DNA of 64,000 bases from Nisaea denitrificans DSM 18348. GTDB lineage: Bacteria; Pseudomonadota; Alphaproteobacteria; Thalassobaculales; Thalassobaculaceae. The notes under the pieces were generated by a model. That model was not told the DNA's origin, ran no database searches, and was given only the letters and a program-made list of their open reading frames with translations. The stretch covers positions 1,947,021 to 2,011,020 of the forward strand of contig NZ_AUFM01000011.1 in the NCBI RefSeq assembly GCF_000426505.1, written 5' to 3'. Positions 18,151 to 26,229 of this stretch are shown here, piece by piece; position 1 is the first letter of the stretch, and the number at the start of each line of letters is the position of its first letter. Both the position numbers and the translations under genes were made by a program.

Positions 18151-19203
18151 TTATCGAAGATTGTATTCTATGGAGGTGGTGAAATCGAAGGTCGCCCCGA
18201 CAATCTCAGGCGGCATTGCCGGCATCGGATCGGCCCTTTTCAGGAGATCCAGCAGCGCCTCGTCCAGAACCTTCCGGCCGGAACTCTTCACGATGGAGCG
18301 TTTCATGATGCTGCCCGAGCGGTCGATCTGGAAGCTGAACGCGACGGTGCCTTCATAGCGCCGCAGCCGGGCTGCGCGGGGGTACTTCTTGTGCCGCTCA
18401 AGCCAGCTCTGGATCGTCGCGAAGTAGGACTTGCGCGCTCCGGCGATGCCACCACCAACAGAGGAAGCCTGGGTCTGACCAGGTCCCGCGGCACGATTCG
18501 GCGCCGAGGAAGCGATGTCGAACACTCCGCTCCCCCTCTTTTTCTGCGCGTCCAACACCTTGTCCGCCAACACCGCGTCGGCTTTAGGCTGTTTCGGAGC
18601 AGCCTCCACCGGCTTCGCCTCGACAACCTTGGTCTCAACGGGCTTCACCAGTTTGACCGGGCGTGGCTGTTTGACTGTCTCGACCGATTTTACCGGCGGC
18701 TCCGGGCGCGTTACCGGTAAGGGCGGCGGCAGAACAGCGGCCGTCACAGTCTCCACCGGAACAATTTCGGCAGCCTCGGCGACCTCGGTTTCCTGCGGCA
18801 CAGGTTCCACCACCGGCTCGGCGGTTTCCACGACTTCAGGCTCAACGGGCTCGGCCTCGACCATCTCGACGGGTTCGACCAGGGGCGTTTCCGTCACTTC
18901 CGTTACCGGTGTGTCCGGCGGAGGGGGCGCAACGGTCTGCTCCATTACCTCCTCCATAGCCTCTCCGTCCGGCGCGCCGCTCGCTTCGGCTGCGGAAATG
19001 TTCTCGGCAACTGTCTGCGCCTTGACCCCGCCGGCATCCCCCATCATCACAATAAGGCCGCCTTCGCCCGTATCCGCACTGCTCGTCGCAGGAACCTCAA
19101 ACGCCACGAAGGACAGAACGGCCAGGCCATGCAATGCGAGCGCGGCGGCGAAACCGGCGATCATGGACGGGGCAGTACCACGCCGTTCAACGATTGCGCT
19201 CAT
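18151..19203 (-). CDS. tonB: TonB family energy transducer
   Basis: A 350-residue protein: short cytoplasmic tail, single transmembrane helix at about 15-37 (IAGFAAALALHGLAVLSFVA), a long Pro/Glu/Val-rich then Lys/Pro-rich periplasmic spacer (about 80-230), and a C-terminal TonB domain (about 262-350) with YFATIQSWLERHKKYPRAARLRRYEG and the family's KSSGRKVLDEALLDLLKRADPMP motif. It carries energy from ExbB/ExbD to outer-membrane receptors, most directly the heme receptor encoded downstream. It starts within the end of the second exbD gene (4-base overlap). Confidence 0.92.
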   Translation of the reverse strand: MSAIVERRGTAPSMIAGFAAALALHGLAVLSFVAFEVPATSSADTGEGGLIVMMGDAGGVKAQTVAENISAAEASGAPDGEAMEEVMEQTVAPPPPDTPVTEVTETPLVEPVEMVEAEPVEPEVVETAEPVVEPVPQETEVAEAAEIVPVETVTAAVLPPPLPVTRPEPPVKSVETVKQPRPVKLVKPVETKVVEAKPVEAAPKQPKADAVLADKVLDAQKKRGSGVFDIASSAPNRAAGPGQTQASSVGGGIAGARKSYFATIQSWLERHKKYPRAARLRRYEGTVAFSFQIDRSGSIMKRSIVKSSGRKVLDEALLDLLKRADPMPAMPPEIVGATFDFTTSIEYNLR

Positions 19204-19601
19204 GACGCACCCGTCGCAAGCAATCCGAGCTCCTTGAGTCCGACCGCCCGAAGCTCCTCGATCAGGGCAATAACCATCGCCGCGTCGCTCTGCGCGTCGG
19301 CCTTCAGCTTCAAGCGCGCGTCCGGATGCTCCGCGAAGTAGGACTTGAGGTGCCCGACGACATCTTCCCGCTCAAGGATCTCATCCCGGAAGGAAAGCCG
19401 CCCGTCGGCCGCAATCAGCAGAACCGCCGTGGTGTCGTCCGGCTGGCCGGAATTCGACGTCTCAGGCGGCGTGATGTCCAGCAGCTCCGCTTTTTCGAGC
19501 GCGCCCGCCAGCATGAAGAAAATCAGCAGCAGGAAAACGACGTTGATCAGCGGCAGAACATTCTCGGCCGCCGATTTTTTCTTGGGTTTGATAAGCCGCA
19601 T
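19200..19601 (-). CDS. ExbD paralogue with Asn at the proton-carrying Asp site
   Basis: A 133-residue ExbD/TolR-family protein with one N-terminal transmembrane helix (LPLINVVFLLLIFFMLAGAL) and a periplasmic domain. In Escherichia coli ExbD the membrane Asp25, in the motif FIDV, is essential; here the aligned residue is Asn20 (codon AAC), whereas the adjacent paralogue keeps Asp21 in PLIDVVF. Homology is clear, but alone it should not support proton flow in the known way. It probably partners with the other ExbD in a mixed complex with ExbB. It lies four bases after the first exbD and overlaps tonB. Confidence 0.88.
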   Translation of the reverse strand: MRLIKPKKKSAAENVLPLINVVFLLLIFFMLAGALEKAELLDITPPETSNSGQPDDTTAVLLIAADGRLSFRDEILEREDVVGHLKSYFAEHPDARLKLKADAQSDAAMVIALIEELRAVGLKELGLLATGAS

Positions 19602-19605
19602 CGCG

Positions 19606-20013
19606 TCAGCGCTCCGACCGGCTCGCCAGGGTCACGTCGGTCAGTCTCCGCTCGGCCGCCATATCCACAGTCTTGACCACGGCCTGTACCGGCACGCCTT
19701 TCTCTGCCTCGACCACGATCCGGGGCTTGGGCTCGCGTCCGGCCAGGGTTTTCAGTCGCTCGGAGAAATCCGCAAGGGTCATCCGCTCGCCGGAGACCTG
19801 ATAATCCCCGTCAGCGCGCAGCTTCACCAGCACAGAGCCTTCGGAAGCGGCACCGGTGGCATTCCCGAGCTTGGCGGTCTTCAGGCCGATGGCCCGCCAG
19901 TCGAGGAAGCTGGAAGCCAGCATGAAGAAGATGAGAAGGATGAAGACGACGTCGATCAGCGGCGTGAGACTGATCTCCGCCGTGGGGCGTCGGCGCCCGG
20001 CATTGAGCCGCAT
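19606..20013 (-). CDS. exbD: Biopolymer transport protein ExbD
   Basis: A 135-residue protein from the ATG at 20013 (MRLNAGRRRPTAEISL); the open frame runs further back through exbB but without homology. The transmembrane segment LTPLIDVVFILLIFFMLASSF carries the essential Asp at position 21. The remaining 90 residues form the periplasmic domain that contacts TonB. It starts seven bases after exbB stops. Confidence 0.92.
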   Translation of the reverse strand: MRLNAGRRRPTAEISLTPLIDVVFILLIFFMLASSFLDWRAIGLKTAKLGNATGAASEGSVLVKLRADGDYQVSGERMTLADFSERLKTLAGREPKPRIVVEAEKGVPVQAVVKTVDMAAERRLTDVTLASRSER

Positions 20014-20020
20014 GATGGCC

Positions 20021-20713
20021 TCACTCCGCGCCTTGAAGCGCGGCTTCCGAAATGGCCTCTGCCACAGCCCGGCGACGGACCGGTGCCGGAGCAGCAGTGA
20101 AGACCTGCGTTGCCGCGTCTTCCATGGCCCGTCCCGCACGCTCGACAATGCCGTCGACAAGCTGATGTGCCGCAGTCGCCGGGATGGCGACGACCAGGCC
20201 CGCGGCCGTGGTCAGCAGCGCCACCCAGATCCCGCCGGAAAGGATCGAGGGATCGACCTTGCTGCCCGCGCCTTCAAGCGCCTTGAAGGCGTCGATCATG
20301 CCGATCACGGTACCGAGCAGACCGATCAGCGGGCTCAGCATGGCGATGGCCGATAACAGGCGCAGGCCCGATGACAGCCGATCCATGAACAGTCCGGCGA
20401 CCCGTTCCACCTCTTCCCGCGCCTCGGCCTCGGAAATATCCCGGTTGTGCCGGAGCTGCATGGCGTAGCGGGCAATTGCCGCCGCCGGGTGCGAGCCGTC
20501 TTCAAGCAGGTCTAGCGCCGCCTTATTATGGCCGGAGCGCCACATCGCCAGGGCCTCGTCCCGCTCGCGGCCGTTCCACAGGCGCAGCATCAGGAACTGC
20601 ACCATCTTGGAGGCAAAAACGGTCGTCGCCACCACAGACATGATCGCGAGCAGATACATGATCGGACCGCCCGCATCCATAAAGCCCATGATCTCTTCGA
20701 TCGCTGCCGTCAT
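20021..20713 (-). CDS. exbB: ExbB/TolQ-type proton channel protein
   Basis: A 230-residue MotA/TolQ/ExbB family protein with three transmembrane regions: about 15-38 (PIMYLLAIMSVVATTVFASKM), about 112-135 (LLSAIAMLSPLIGLLGTVIGMI) and about 155-178 (GIWVALLTTAAGLVVAIPATAA). The last two hold the conserved proton-path Pro/Thr residues. It forms the channel around the ExbD dimer and energises TonB. The gene opens the transport part of the operon, 63 bases after the small secreted-protein gene. Confidence 0.92.
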   Translation of the reverse strand: MTAAIEEIMGFMDAGGPIMYLLAIMSVVATTVFASKMVQFLMLRLWNGRERDEALAMWRSGHNKAALDLLEDGSHPAAAIARYAMQLRHNRDISEAEAREEVERVAGLFMDRLSSGLRLLSAIAMLSPLIGLLGTVIGMIDAFKALEGAGSKVDPSILSGGIWVALLTTAAGLVVAIPATAAHQLVDGIVERAGRAMEDAATQVFTAAPAPVRRRAVAEAISEAALQGAE

Positions 20714-20776
20714 TGACTTTCTCCTGCCCTGTCCGGGCGAGCGCCGCCGCCCTGCCGATATCGACCGGGCGTTCGG

Positions 20777-21220
20777 TTATTGCGTAAAGGGCACTGCTGC
20801 CCGAGATGCCGTCTGCAGACTGTCCGCGCAGAGACCCGGTGCGACGGCCTCGACCCCGCCCTCACAGGTCCTTACGCCGTTCATCAGCACGCGCCCGACA
20901 TGGCCGCAGTCGATTTCCTTCAGGTCGAACAGTTTCACCCGCGTGTGCTCAGTATGGATCGGCCCCATGTCGGCGATCACACGCCGGACGACAATGCCGT
21001 CCGTATCGAATGCGACGAAATCGAGCTTCACTTTTTCAAGATTTTTTCCGGTCGTGTTGTTCACGACCCACGTGGTGCGGCAGTCCCCGCCCACACTCTC
21101 GACCTTGTTCAGCTCGAGAAGCAGGCGCTTTTCCGCCATATCCGTCGCGAGTGCGGGTACGGAAATCGCCACAACCGCTAACGCGGAGAGCCCCGTTCTG
21201 AAAAGACGCGCCAACCCCAT
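20777..21220 (-). CDS. Small secreted protein of the exbBD-tonB operon, unknown function
   Basis: A 147-residue protein with an N-terminal signal peptide (LARLFRTGLSALAVVAISVPALA, cleavage near residue 25). I do not recognise the family. The mature part looks like one beta-rich domain (TTWVVNNTTGKNLEKVKLDFVAF) with four cysteines, at least some of which could form disulfides. It is the first gene after the iron box and before exbB, so it should be periplasmic and made under iron limitation. An accessory role in TonB-linked uptake is inference from position only. Confidence 0.6.
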   Translation of the reverse strand: MGLARLFRTGLSALAVVAISVPALATDMAEKRLLLELNKVESVGGDCRTTWVVNNTTGKNLEKVKLDFVAFDTDGIVVRRVIADMGPIHTEHTRVKLFDLKEIDCGHVGRVLMNGVRTCEGGVEAVAPGLCADSLQTASRAAVPFTQ

Positions 21221-21248
21221 GAGCCTACCTTCACGGACGAAATATTAT

Positions 21249-21263
21249 TGCGAGTCATTCGCA
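21249..21263. promoter_or_regulatory. Iron-responsive 7-1-7 operator before the exbBD-tonB operon
   Basis: TGCGAGTCATTCGCA is a 7-1-7 inverted repeat with six of seven pairs, 29 bases upstream of the first gene of the operon. Its right arm, CATTCGCATTA, is identical to that before hemP. Confidence 0.72.
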
Positions 21264-21373
21264 TTACTGACTTGAGGATTAGGTACAGGAAGGACATGCC
21301 TAATGCAACCACTGTCATGGTGCTTTTCGGCAACAAAAGCGGCCGGTTTTTAACGTAATTCGGCTCTGGCGGC

Positions 21374-21937
21374 CTAAGAGCCGCGCAACTGCGGGGGAAG
21401 ATCGCGTGCAGCCCCGCCATTTCCGAGGTCAAGCGCGCCTTGCCAGATCGCGCGCGCCCGCAGCAGTGGCAGCTGCCGCACCCTTATGGCGCTGCCGTCA
21501 AACGTCCTGACAACGGCATCCCAATGCGCGTCTTCCAGATCGCGCCACACCACATTCAGATGCACAGCAGAGTGGGTAAAAAGATGGCGCAGCGCCTGGG
21601 CCGGCAATGTCGCCCCCAGATCGATCTCGGCGTCCCGTTCCTCCGCCGAGGCATACATCGGCGTCTCGATGCCCGTCCGCCCCCAGTCTGCAAGCCGGGT
21701 CAAAGCCCGGGCATGATAGCCGATATGAGCGACCAGATGCCTCCGGGTCGAGCCCGGCACAAGTGACGGCGCGTCGAGATCTCGGTCCGTCAACTCGTTC
21801 AGCTTGCGGGCGAAATAGGCCGTTCCCCGGCGGGCGAGGACGAGGTCCTCCGCCGGGGCCGCGGGAGAATCATAACGGGCGCCCGCACCGAGCCGGGCCC
21901 GCAGCGCGGCACGTTCCGCATCCAGAGAGTCGGTCAT
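21374..21937 (-). CDS. Maleylpyruvate isomerase, DinB-like (thiol-dependent type)
   Basis: A 187-residue DinB-fold protein resembling the mycothiol-dependent maleylpyruvate isomerase family. Metal-ligand histidines are visible in TRRHLVAHIGYHARAL and in LFTHSAVHLNVVW. It would isomerise maleylpyruvate, the product of gentisate ring cleavage, to fumarylpyruvate. Gentisate dioxygenase lies 18 bases upstream in the same operon, which strongly supports the call. Alphaproteobacteria lack mycothiol, so glutathione or no thiol cofactor may be used. No fumarylpyruvate hydrolase gene is seen nearby. Confidence 0.8.
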   Translation of the reverse strand: MTDSLDAERAALRARLGAGARYDSPAAPAEDLVLARRGTAYFARKLNELTDRDLDAPSLVPGSTRRHLVAHIGYHARALTRLADWGRTGIETPMYASAEERDAEIDLGATLPAQALRHLFTHSAVHLNVVWRDLEDAHWDAVVRTFDGSAIRVRQLPLLRARAIWQGALDLGNGGAARDLPPQLRGS

Positions 21938-21955
21938 TCCCGCCCCCAGGCTCTA

Positions 21956-23062
21956 TCAGTCCTGCACGCCTTCGATCTTGGTACGGGCGAAATTCAGCCG
22001 CTCCATGATCGGGGCATCGGAGAAGCGGAACAGGTCGAACCGGGTTTCAGCCTGAAGAGACCACTGGATCCAGGACGGCACCACGAACATGTCGCCCTTT
22101 TCCAGCTTATGTTCCACCCCGTTCATCACCACGGCGCCGGCACCGTCGAAGACCTGGAAGACGGAGGAGCCGACCTCGCGCCGGGGCCGCGTCTCCGTGC
22201 CTTCGCGCAACCGGTGGAATTCGGTGCGGATCGTCGGCATCACGTCGCCGCCCGTGGTCGGATTGACATAGCGGATGGCCGCATGACCCGGCTCGACCGT
22301 CGCGGGCTGGCCCTCATCCTCAAGCAGCAATTGCTCGGTCAGGGCCCGGTCGGTGAATTCCCAGCGATAGGCGCCGATCGGCGTGCTCACCGTGTCCTGC
22401 AGGCCGGAGAGCGGGCGCAGTCCGGGATGGCACCAGAGCCTCTCGCCTTGCGAGAAATCAGGTGTCGCATAATCCGTTACCTTATCGGAGCCGAACTCGA
22501 AGAAGCCGACATCGTTCTGCTGCGAGAATGGAATATCCAGACCGTCGATCCAGGTCATCGGCTTGTCGGTGACATTGTGGTGGCCATGGAAATGCCAGCC
22601 CGGCGTGAGCAGCAGGTCGCCCCGGCTCATCCGCACAGGATCGCCATTCACCACGGTCCAGACACCCTCGCCCTCGACCACGAAACGGAAAGCATTCTGC
22701 GCGTGCCGGTGCTCCGGCGCGGTTTCCTTCGGGCCGAGATACTGGATCGCGGCCCACAGCGTCGGGCTGACATAGGCGTTGCCGCCGAGCCCCGGATTGG
22801 CGAGACCAATGGCCCGGCGCTCCCCGCCACGTCCGACAGGCACAAGCTCGCCGGACTTCTCCGCCAACGGCAGCAGCTTCGACCATTTCCAGACATGCGG
22901 CACGGCCTTCGGCTTCGGATGCATCGGCATCAGGTCGCCGAGCTGCGTCCAGAGCGGCATCAGGTGTTCGTCCTCGAACCCCTTGTAGAGTGCGCGCAGC
23001 TCTGGGCTGTCGTCCGGCTGCATGGCATGCGCGACGTTCGAATGATCCTGTTCTGCGCTCAT
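21956..23062 (-). CDS. Gentisate 1,2-dioxygenase
   Basis: A 368-residue bicupin. The N-terminal cupin carries PEHRHAQNAFRFVVEGEGVW and FHGHHNVTDKPMTWIDGLDIP, whose His residues bind the catalytic Fe(II). A second cupin near the C-terminus (GAVVMNGVEHKLEKGDMFVVPSW) is degenerate, as usual in the family. The enzyme opens gentisate (2,5-dihydroxybenzoate) to maleylpyruvate. A strong GAGGAGG ribosome-binding site precedes the ATG. It sits between the hydroxylase that should form gentisate and the isomerase that uses its product. Confidence 0.92.
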   Translation of the reverse strand: MSAEQDHSNVAHAMQPDDSPELRALYKGFEDEHLMPLWTQLGDLMPMHPKPKAVPHVWKWSKLLPLAEKSGELVPVGRGGERRAIGLANPGLGGNAYVSPTLWAAIQYLGPKETAPEHRHAQNAFRFVVEGEGVWTVVNGDPVRMSRGDLLLTPGWHFHGHHNVTDKPMTWIDGLDIPFSQQNDVGFFEFGSDKVTDYATPDFSQGERLWCHPGLRPLSGLQDTVSTPIGAYRWEFTDRALTEQLLLEDEGQPATVEPGHAAIRYVNPTTGGDVMPTIRTEFHRLREGTETRPRREVGSSVFQVFDGAGAVVMNGVEHKLEKGDMFVVPSWIQWSLQAETRFDLFRFSDAPIMERLNFARTKIEGVQD

Positions 23063-23120
23063 CTCTTCTTCCTCCTCCGTTCGTGTCGCGGCCGGCCATC
23101 GTTACTTCCGGGGGCCGCGC

Positions 23121-24305
23121 TCAGTTCTGTAATCCGTTAGAGCCGTACAGCCAGTGCAGGCGATCATACCATTCGGCGGGCGTCCGGCTGGACAGCACCT
23201 GATTGCGCGCCGCCGCCAAGGCGCCGTCCGGGTGATAGACATAATCGCCGATCAGCCGGCTGCCGACTTGCACCCGCGCGGTGCGGGCGATGCGTTGCTG
23301 CTGATAGCTGTTGAGTACGGCTTCGATATCGCCGTCCCCGCGCTTCATGGTCTCGGCGAGGCAGACCGCGTCCTCCATCGCCATGCAGGCGCCTTGGGCG
23401 AAATATTGCAGCATCGGGTGCGCGGCATCGCCGAGCAGGGCGACCCGGCCATCGACCCAGGTATCCACCGGGTCCCGGTCGCACAGCACCCAAAGCTTCC
23501 AGTTGTCGCCATGCTCGATGATCTGCCGGGCGCGCGGATGGATATGCTCGAAGCCCTGTGCCACCTCTTCCTTGGAAACCGGGCGGCCGGAAATCGCCTC
23601 CTGCAGGTCCCGGTGGTAGGTGACGACCAGATTGAAGACCTTCCAGCCCTTCAGCGGGTAATGGACGATATGGCATTTCGGCCCGGCCCAGAGCGTTGCC
23701 GCGTTCCAGCGCAGGTCCTCCGGCATCTGTTCGGTCGGAATGACGGAGCGGTAAGTGGTGTGTCCGGAAATGCGCGGCGCTCCATCGCCGACAAGCTGCG
23801 CGCGCACCGGTGAATGCAGTCCCTCGGCACCGATCAGCGCGCTGCCGACAAGCGGATCGCGGCCATCCAGTAACAACGTGACACTGCTGCCGTCCTGCTC
23901 ATAGCCGGTCGTTTTGTGACTGGTCCGCAACTCGACCAATGGGCTCGCCACGCAATAATCCAGCAGCGCCTTATGCAGATCGGCCCGGTGAACCACGGCA
24001 TAGGGATTGCCCATATGGCGGCGGAAATCCTCGCCCAGCGGCACCTGGGCGATCTCCTCGGCGGTTTGCGCATCCATCAGCCGCAACGCATCGATATAGA
24101 CGGCCTGCGCCCGCGCCTCGTCCCCGATGCCGAGATAGTCGAAGGAATGAAATCCGTTCGGGCCGATCTGGATACCCGCCCCGATCTCGCCCAGCTCCGC
24201 CGCCTGCTCAAGCACCAGCGACGCGAAACCGTTCTGCGCAAGGCCCGCGGCAGCCGCGAGGCCGCCAATGCCACCACCGGCAATGAGTATGGGTCGGTCC
24301 GCCAT
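23121..24305 (-). CDS. FAD-dependent 3-hydroxybenzoate 6-hydroxylase (or related monooxygenase)
   Basis: A 394-residue class A flavoprotein monooxygenase: dinucleotide-binding GGGIGGLAAAAGL at 9-21, the GPNGFHSF segment, and the second FAD motif GDAAHPMLQYFAQGACMAMEDA. The QYFAQGACMAMEDA form and the C-terminal YDRLHWLYG are characteristic of 3-hydroxybenzoate 6-hydroxylases, which make gentisate using NADH and O2; a salicylate hydroxylase is the main alternative. The downstream gentisate dioxygenase favours the first. The start faces the MarR regulator across a palindromic operator. Confidence 0.85.
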   Translation of the reverse strand: MADRPILIAGGGIGGLAAAAGLAQNGFASLVLEQAAELGEIGAGIQIGPNGFHSFDYLGIGDEARAQAVYIDALRLMDAQTAEEIAQVPLGEDFRRHMGNPYAVVHRADLHKALLDYCVASPLVELRTSHKTTGYEQDGSSVTLLLDGRDPLVGSALIGAEGLHSPVRAQLVGDGAPRISGHTTYRSVIPTEQMPEDLRWNAATLWAGPKCHIVHYPLKGWKVFNLVVTYHRDLQEAISGRPVSKEEVAQGFEHIHPRARQIIEHGDNWKLWVLCDRDPVDTWVDGRVALLGDAAHPMLQYFAQGACMAMEDAVCLAETMKRGDGDIEAVLNSYQQQRIARTARVQVGSRLIGDYVYHPDGALAAARNQVLSSRTPAEWYDRLHWLYGSNGLQN

Positions 24306-24403
24306 CTATCCTCCCTGCCCGGGCCGTCTTGCTGCGGCCGTTACCGTTAAAGGCAATCTTCAGCGCACAACAGAATACCTGTTGCATCGAAAGGTCAAGT
24401 TAG

Positions 24404-24415
24404 TAAGCATGCTTA
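24404..24415. promoter_or_regulatory. Palindromic MarR-type operator
   Basis: TAAGCATGCTTA is a perfect 12-bp palindrome within TTAGTAAGCATGCTTATTATA, a typical MarR-family site. It lies about 100 bases upstream of the hydroxylase gene and 27 bases before the marR ATG, in an AT-rich patch between the two divergent genes, so it probably serves repression of both. Confidence 0.65.
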
Positions 24416-24441
24416 TTATATTGCACGCGACGCACGGAGCC

Positions 24442-24909
24442 ATGATGGCACTTGAGATTCACGGCATGGCCGGACACCTGATCCGGCGGCTGAACCAGAT
24501 TTCGGTCTCGGTGTTTCAGGACCGCCTGAAGGCTGCCGGCTTTGACCTGACACCGGTGCAATATGCCTGCCTCGCCACGCTGGACCAGAAGCCCGGCATC
24601 GATCAGGCGACGCTCGCCGGGCTGATCGCCTATGACCGGGCAACCATCGGCACCGTTCTGGACAAGCTGGACACAAAAGGACTGGTGACACGCAAGGTCA
24701 GCCCGCGGGACCGGCGTGCCCGGGAAATGCATCTGACCGAAAACGGCCGCGCGCTTTACCGAACGGTGACCCCGCTGGTTCAGGAAATCCAGACGCTCAT
24801 GACCGGGGGACTCGAGCCCGGTGAGCGCGCCGAATTCCTGCGCCTGGCGGCCAAGCTCGCCAGCACTGGGAACGCGTTCAGCCGGGCGCCTTTGGCCGAG
24901 CCGGACTGA
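24442..24909 (+). CDS. MarR-family regulator of the gentisate operon
   Basis: A 155-residue protein starting at one of two adjacent ATGs (24442/24445) behind GGAG. The winged-helix core reads LTPVQYACLATLDQKPGIDQATLAGLIAYDRATIGTVLDKLDTKGLVTRKVSPRDRRAREMHLTENG, with the MarR wing signature DRRAREMHLT. The upstream in-frame extension reaches into the hydroxylase gene and is rejected. Divergent placement and the palindrome between the genes suggest it represses the gentisate operon until an aromatic ligand binds. Confidence 0.88.
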   Translation: MMALEIHGMAGHLIRRLNQISVSVFQDRLKAAGFDLTPVQYACLATLDQKPGIDQATLAGLIAYDRATIGTVLDKLDTKGLVTRKVSPRDRRAREMHLTENGRALYRTVTPLVQEIQTLMTGGLEPGERAEFLRLAAKLASTGNAFSRAPLAEPD

Positions 24910-24921
24910 GCCCGTCCCCGG

Positions 24922-26229
24922 TCAGTTCTTCCGGATCATGTACTCGACCGGCCAGGTCACCAGCTCCGGCACCAGGGCGATGATCAGGATACCGACCAGC
25001 ATCAGGAAGAAGAACGGCACCGAGGCCTTCGTCACCTGAATGAGGTCTCGCCCCGTCATGCCTTGCAGTACGAACAGGTTGAAGCCGACCGGCGGGGTGA
25101 TCTGCGCCATCTCGACCACGATAACGGTGAAGATACCGAACCAGATCAGGTCGATCCCGGCGCTCTCCACCATCGGCAGGACCACCGCGGCGGTCAGCAC
25201 CATCATGGAGACGCCGTCCAGGAAGCAGCCGAGGAAGATATAGAGCACGGTCAGCAGCACCAGCAGCATGCCGGGCGACAGGTTCCAGGCATCGACATAG
25301 CTGGCCAGCACGCGCGGCACGCCGGTGAAGCCCATGGCGATGGACAGGAAGGCCGCGCCAGCGAGAATGAAGGCAATCATGCAGGACGTGCGGACGGCCC
25401 CCATCAGGCTGCCCATGAAGGACGCCCAGTTCAGCGTCTTCGACCACCAGGCCAGCGCCAGAGCGCCGAGCACGCCGATGGTCGCCGCTTCCGTCGGCGT
25501 GGCGAAGCCGCCATAGATCGAGCCGATGACGCAGAAGATCAGTAGCACCACGGGGAACAGCAGGCGCGATGCCTTCACTTTCTCAAGGAAACTCAGGCGC
25601 TCTTCCTGTGGCGGGGCGAGTTCCGGGTTCAACAGTGCCCGGATCGCGACATAGGCCATGAAGATCGAGATGATCAGGATGCCCGGCACAACCCCGGCGA
25701 TGAACATCCTGGAAATCGATTGCTGGGCGATGACACCATAAACGATCAGCATGATCGAGGGCGGGATCAGCAGGCCGAGCGTGCCGGACCCGGCGAGCGT
25801 GCCGATGGACAGCTTTTCGTCATAGCCGCGCTTCTTCAGCTCCGGAATGCTCATCCGGCCGACCGTGGCGCAGGTCACCGCGCTGGAGCCGGCGACCGCC
25901 GCCATCACGCCGCAGCCGACGATATTGACGTGCAGCAAGCCGCCCGGCAGCCGGGCAAGCCAGGGCGCGAGGCCATTGAACATGTCTGACGAGAGCCGGG
26001 TCCGGAACAGGATCTCGCCCATCCAGACAAACAGCGGCAGTGCCGTCAGCGCCCAGTTCCAGCTCGCATCCCAGACCGTGCTGGCCAAGAGAGAGCCAGC
26101 CGGCGCGGGCGAGAAGAATTCCAGTGCGAAGAAACCCACGGCAAGCAGGGTCGGCGCAACCCAGATCCCCGATGCCAGCAGGCCGAGCATCAGGATGAAG
26201 AGAATGGCAGAAATCATTCCGGCATCCAT
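24922..26229 (-). CDS. dctM: TRAP transporter large membrane subunit (DctM)
   Basis: A 435-residue membrane protein with about 12 helices of the DctM/TRAP-large family: GSSAVTCATVGRMSIPELKKRGYD and GTLGLLIPPSIMLIVYGVIAQQSIS are conserved TRAP motifs, and GGFATPTEAATIG is the second-repeat signature. It couples Na+ flow to import of an organic acid delivered by DctP. Its start overlaps the dctQ stop (ATGA). Confidence 0.92.
   Translation of the reverse strand: MDAGMISAILFILMLGLLASGIWVAPTLLAVGFFALEFFSPAPAGSLLASTVWDASWNWALTALPLFVWMGEILFRTRLSSDMFNGLAPWLARLPGGLLHVNIVGCGVMAAVAGSSAVTCATVGRMSIPELKKRGYDEKLSIGTLAGSGTLGLLIPPSIMLIVYGVIAQQSISRMFIAGVVPGILIISIFMAYVAIRALLNPELAPPQEERLSFLEKVKASRLLFPVVLLIFCVIGSIYGGFATPTEAATIGVLGALALAWWSKTLNWASFMGSLMGAVRTSCMIAFILAGAAFLSIAMGFTGVPRVLASYVDAWNLSPGMLLVLLTVLYIFLGCFLDGVSMMVLTAAVVLPMVESAGIDLIWFGIFTVIVVEMAQITPPVGFNLFVLQGMTGRDLIQVTKASVPFFFLMLVGILIIALVPELVTWPVEYMIRKN

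Noticed and set aside
24268..24441. Extended start of the MarR regulator
   Set aside because: It would overlap the divergent hydroxylase gene and cover the operator; the winged-helix alignment begins after 24442.
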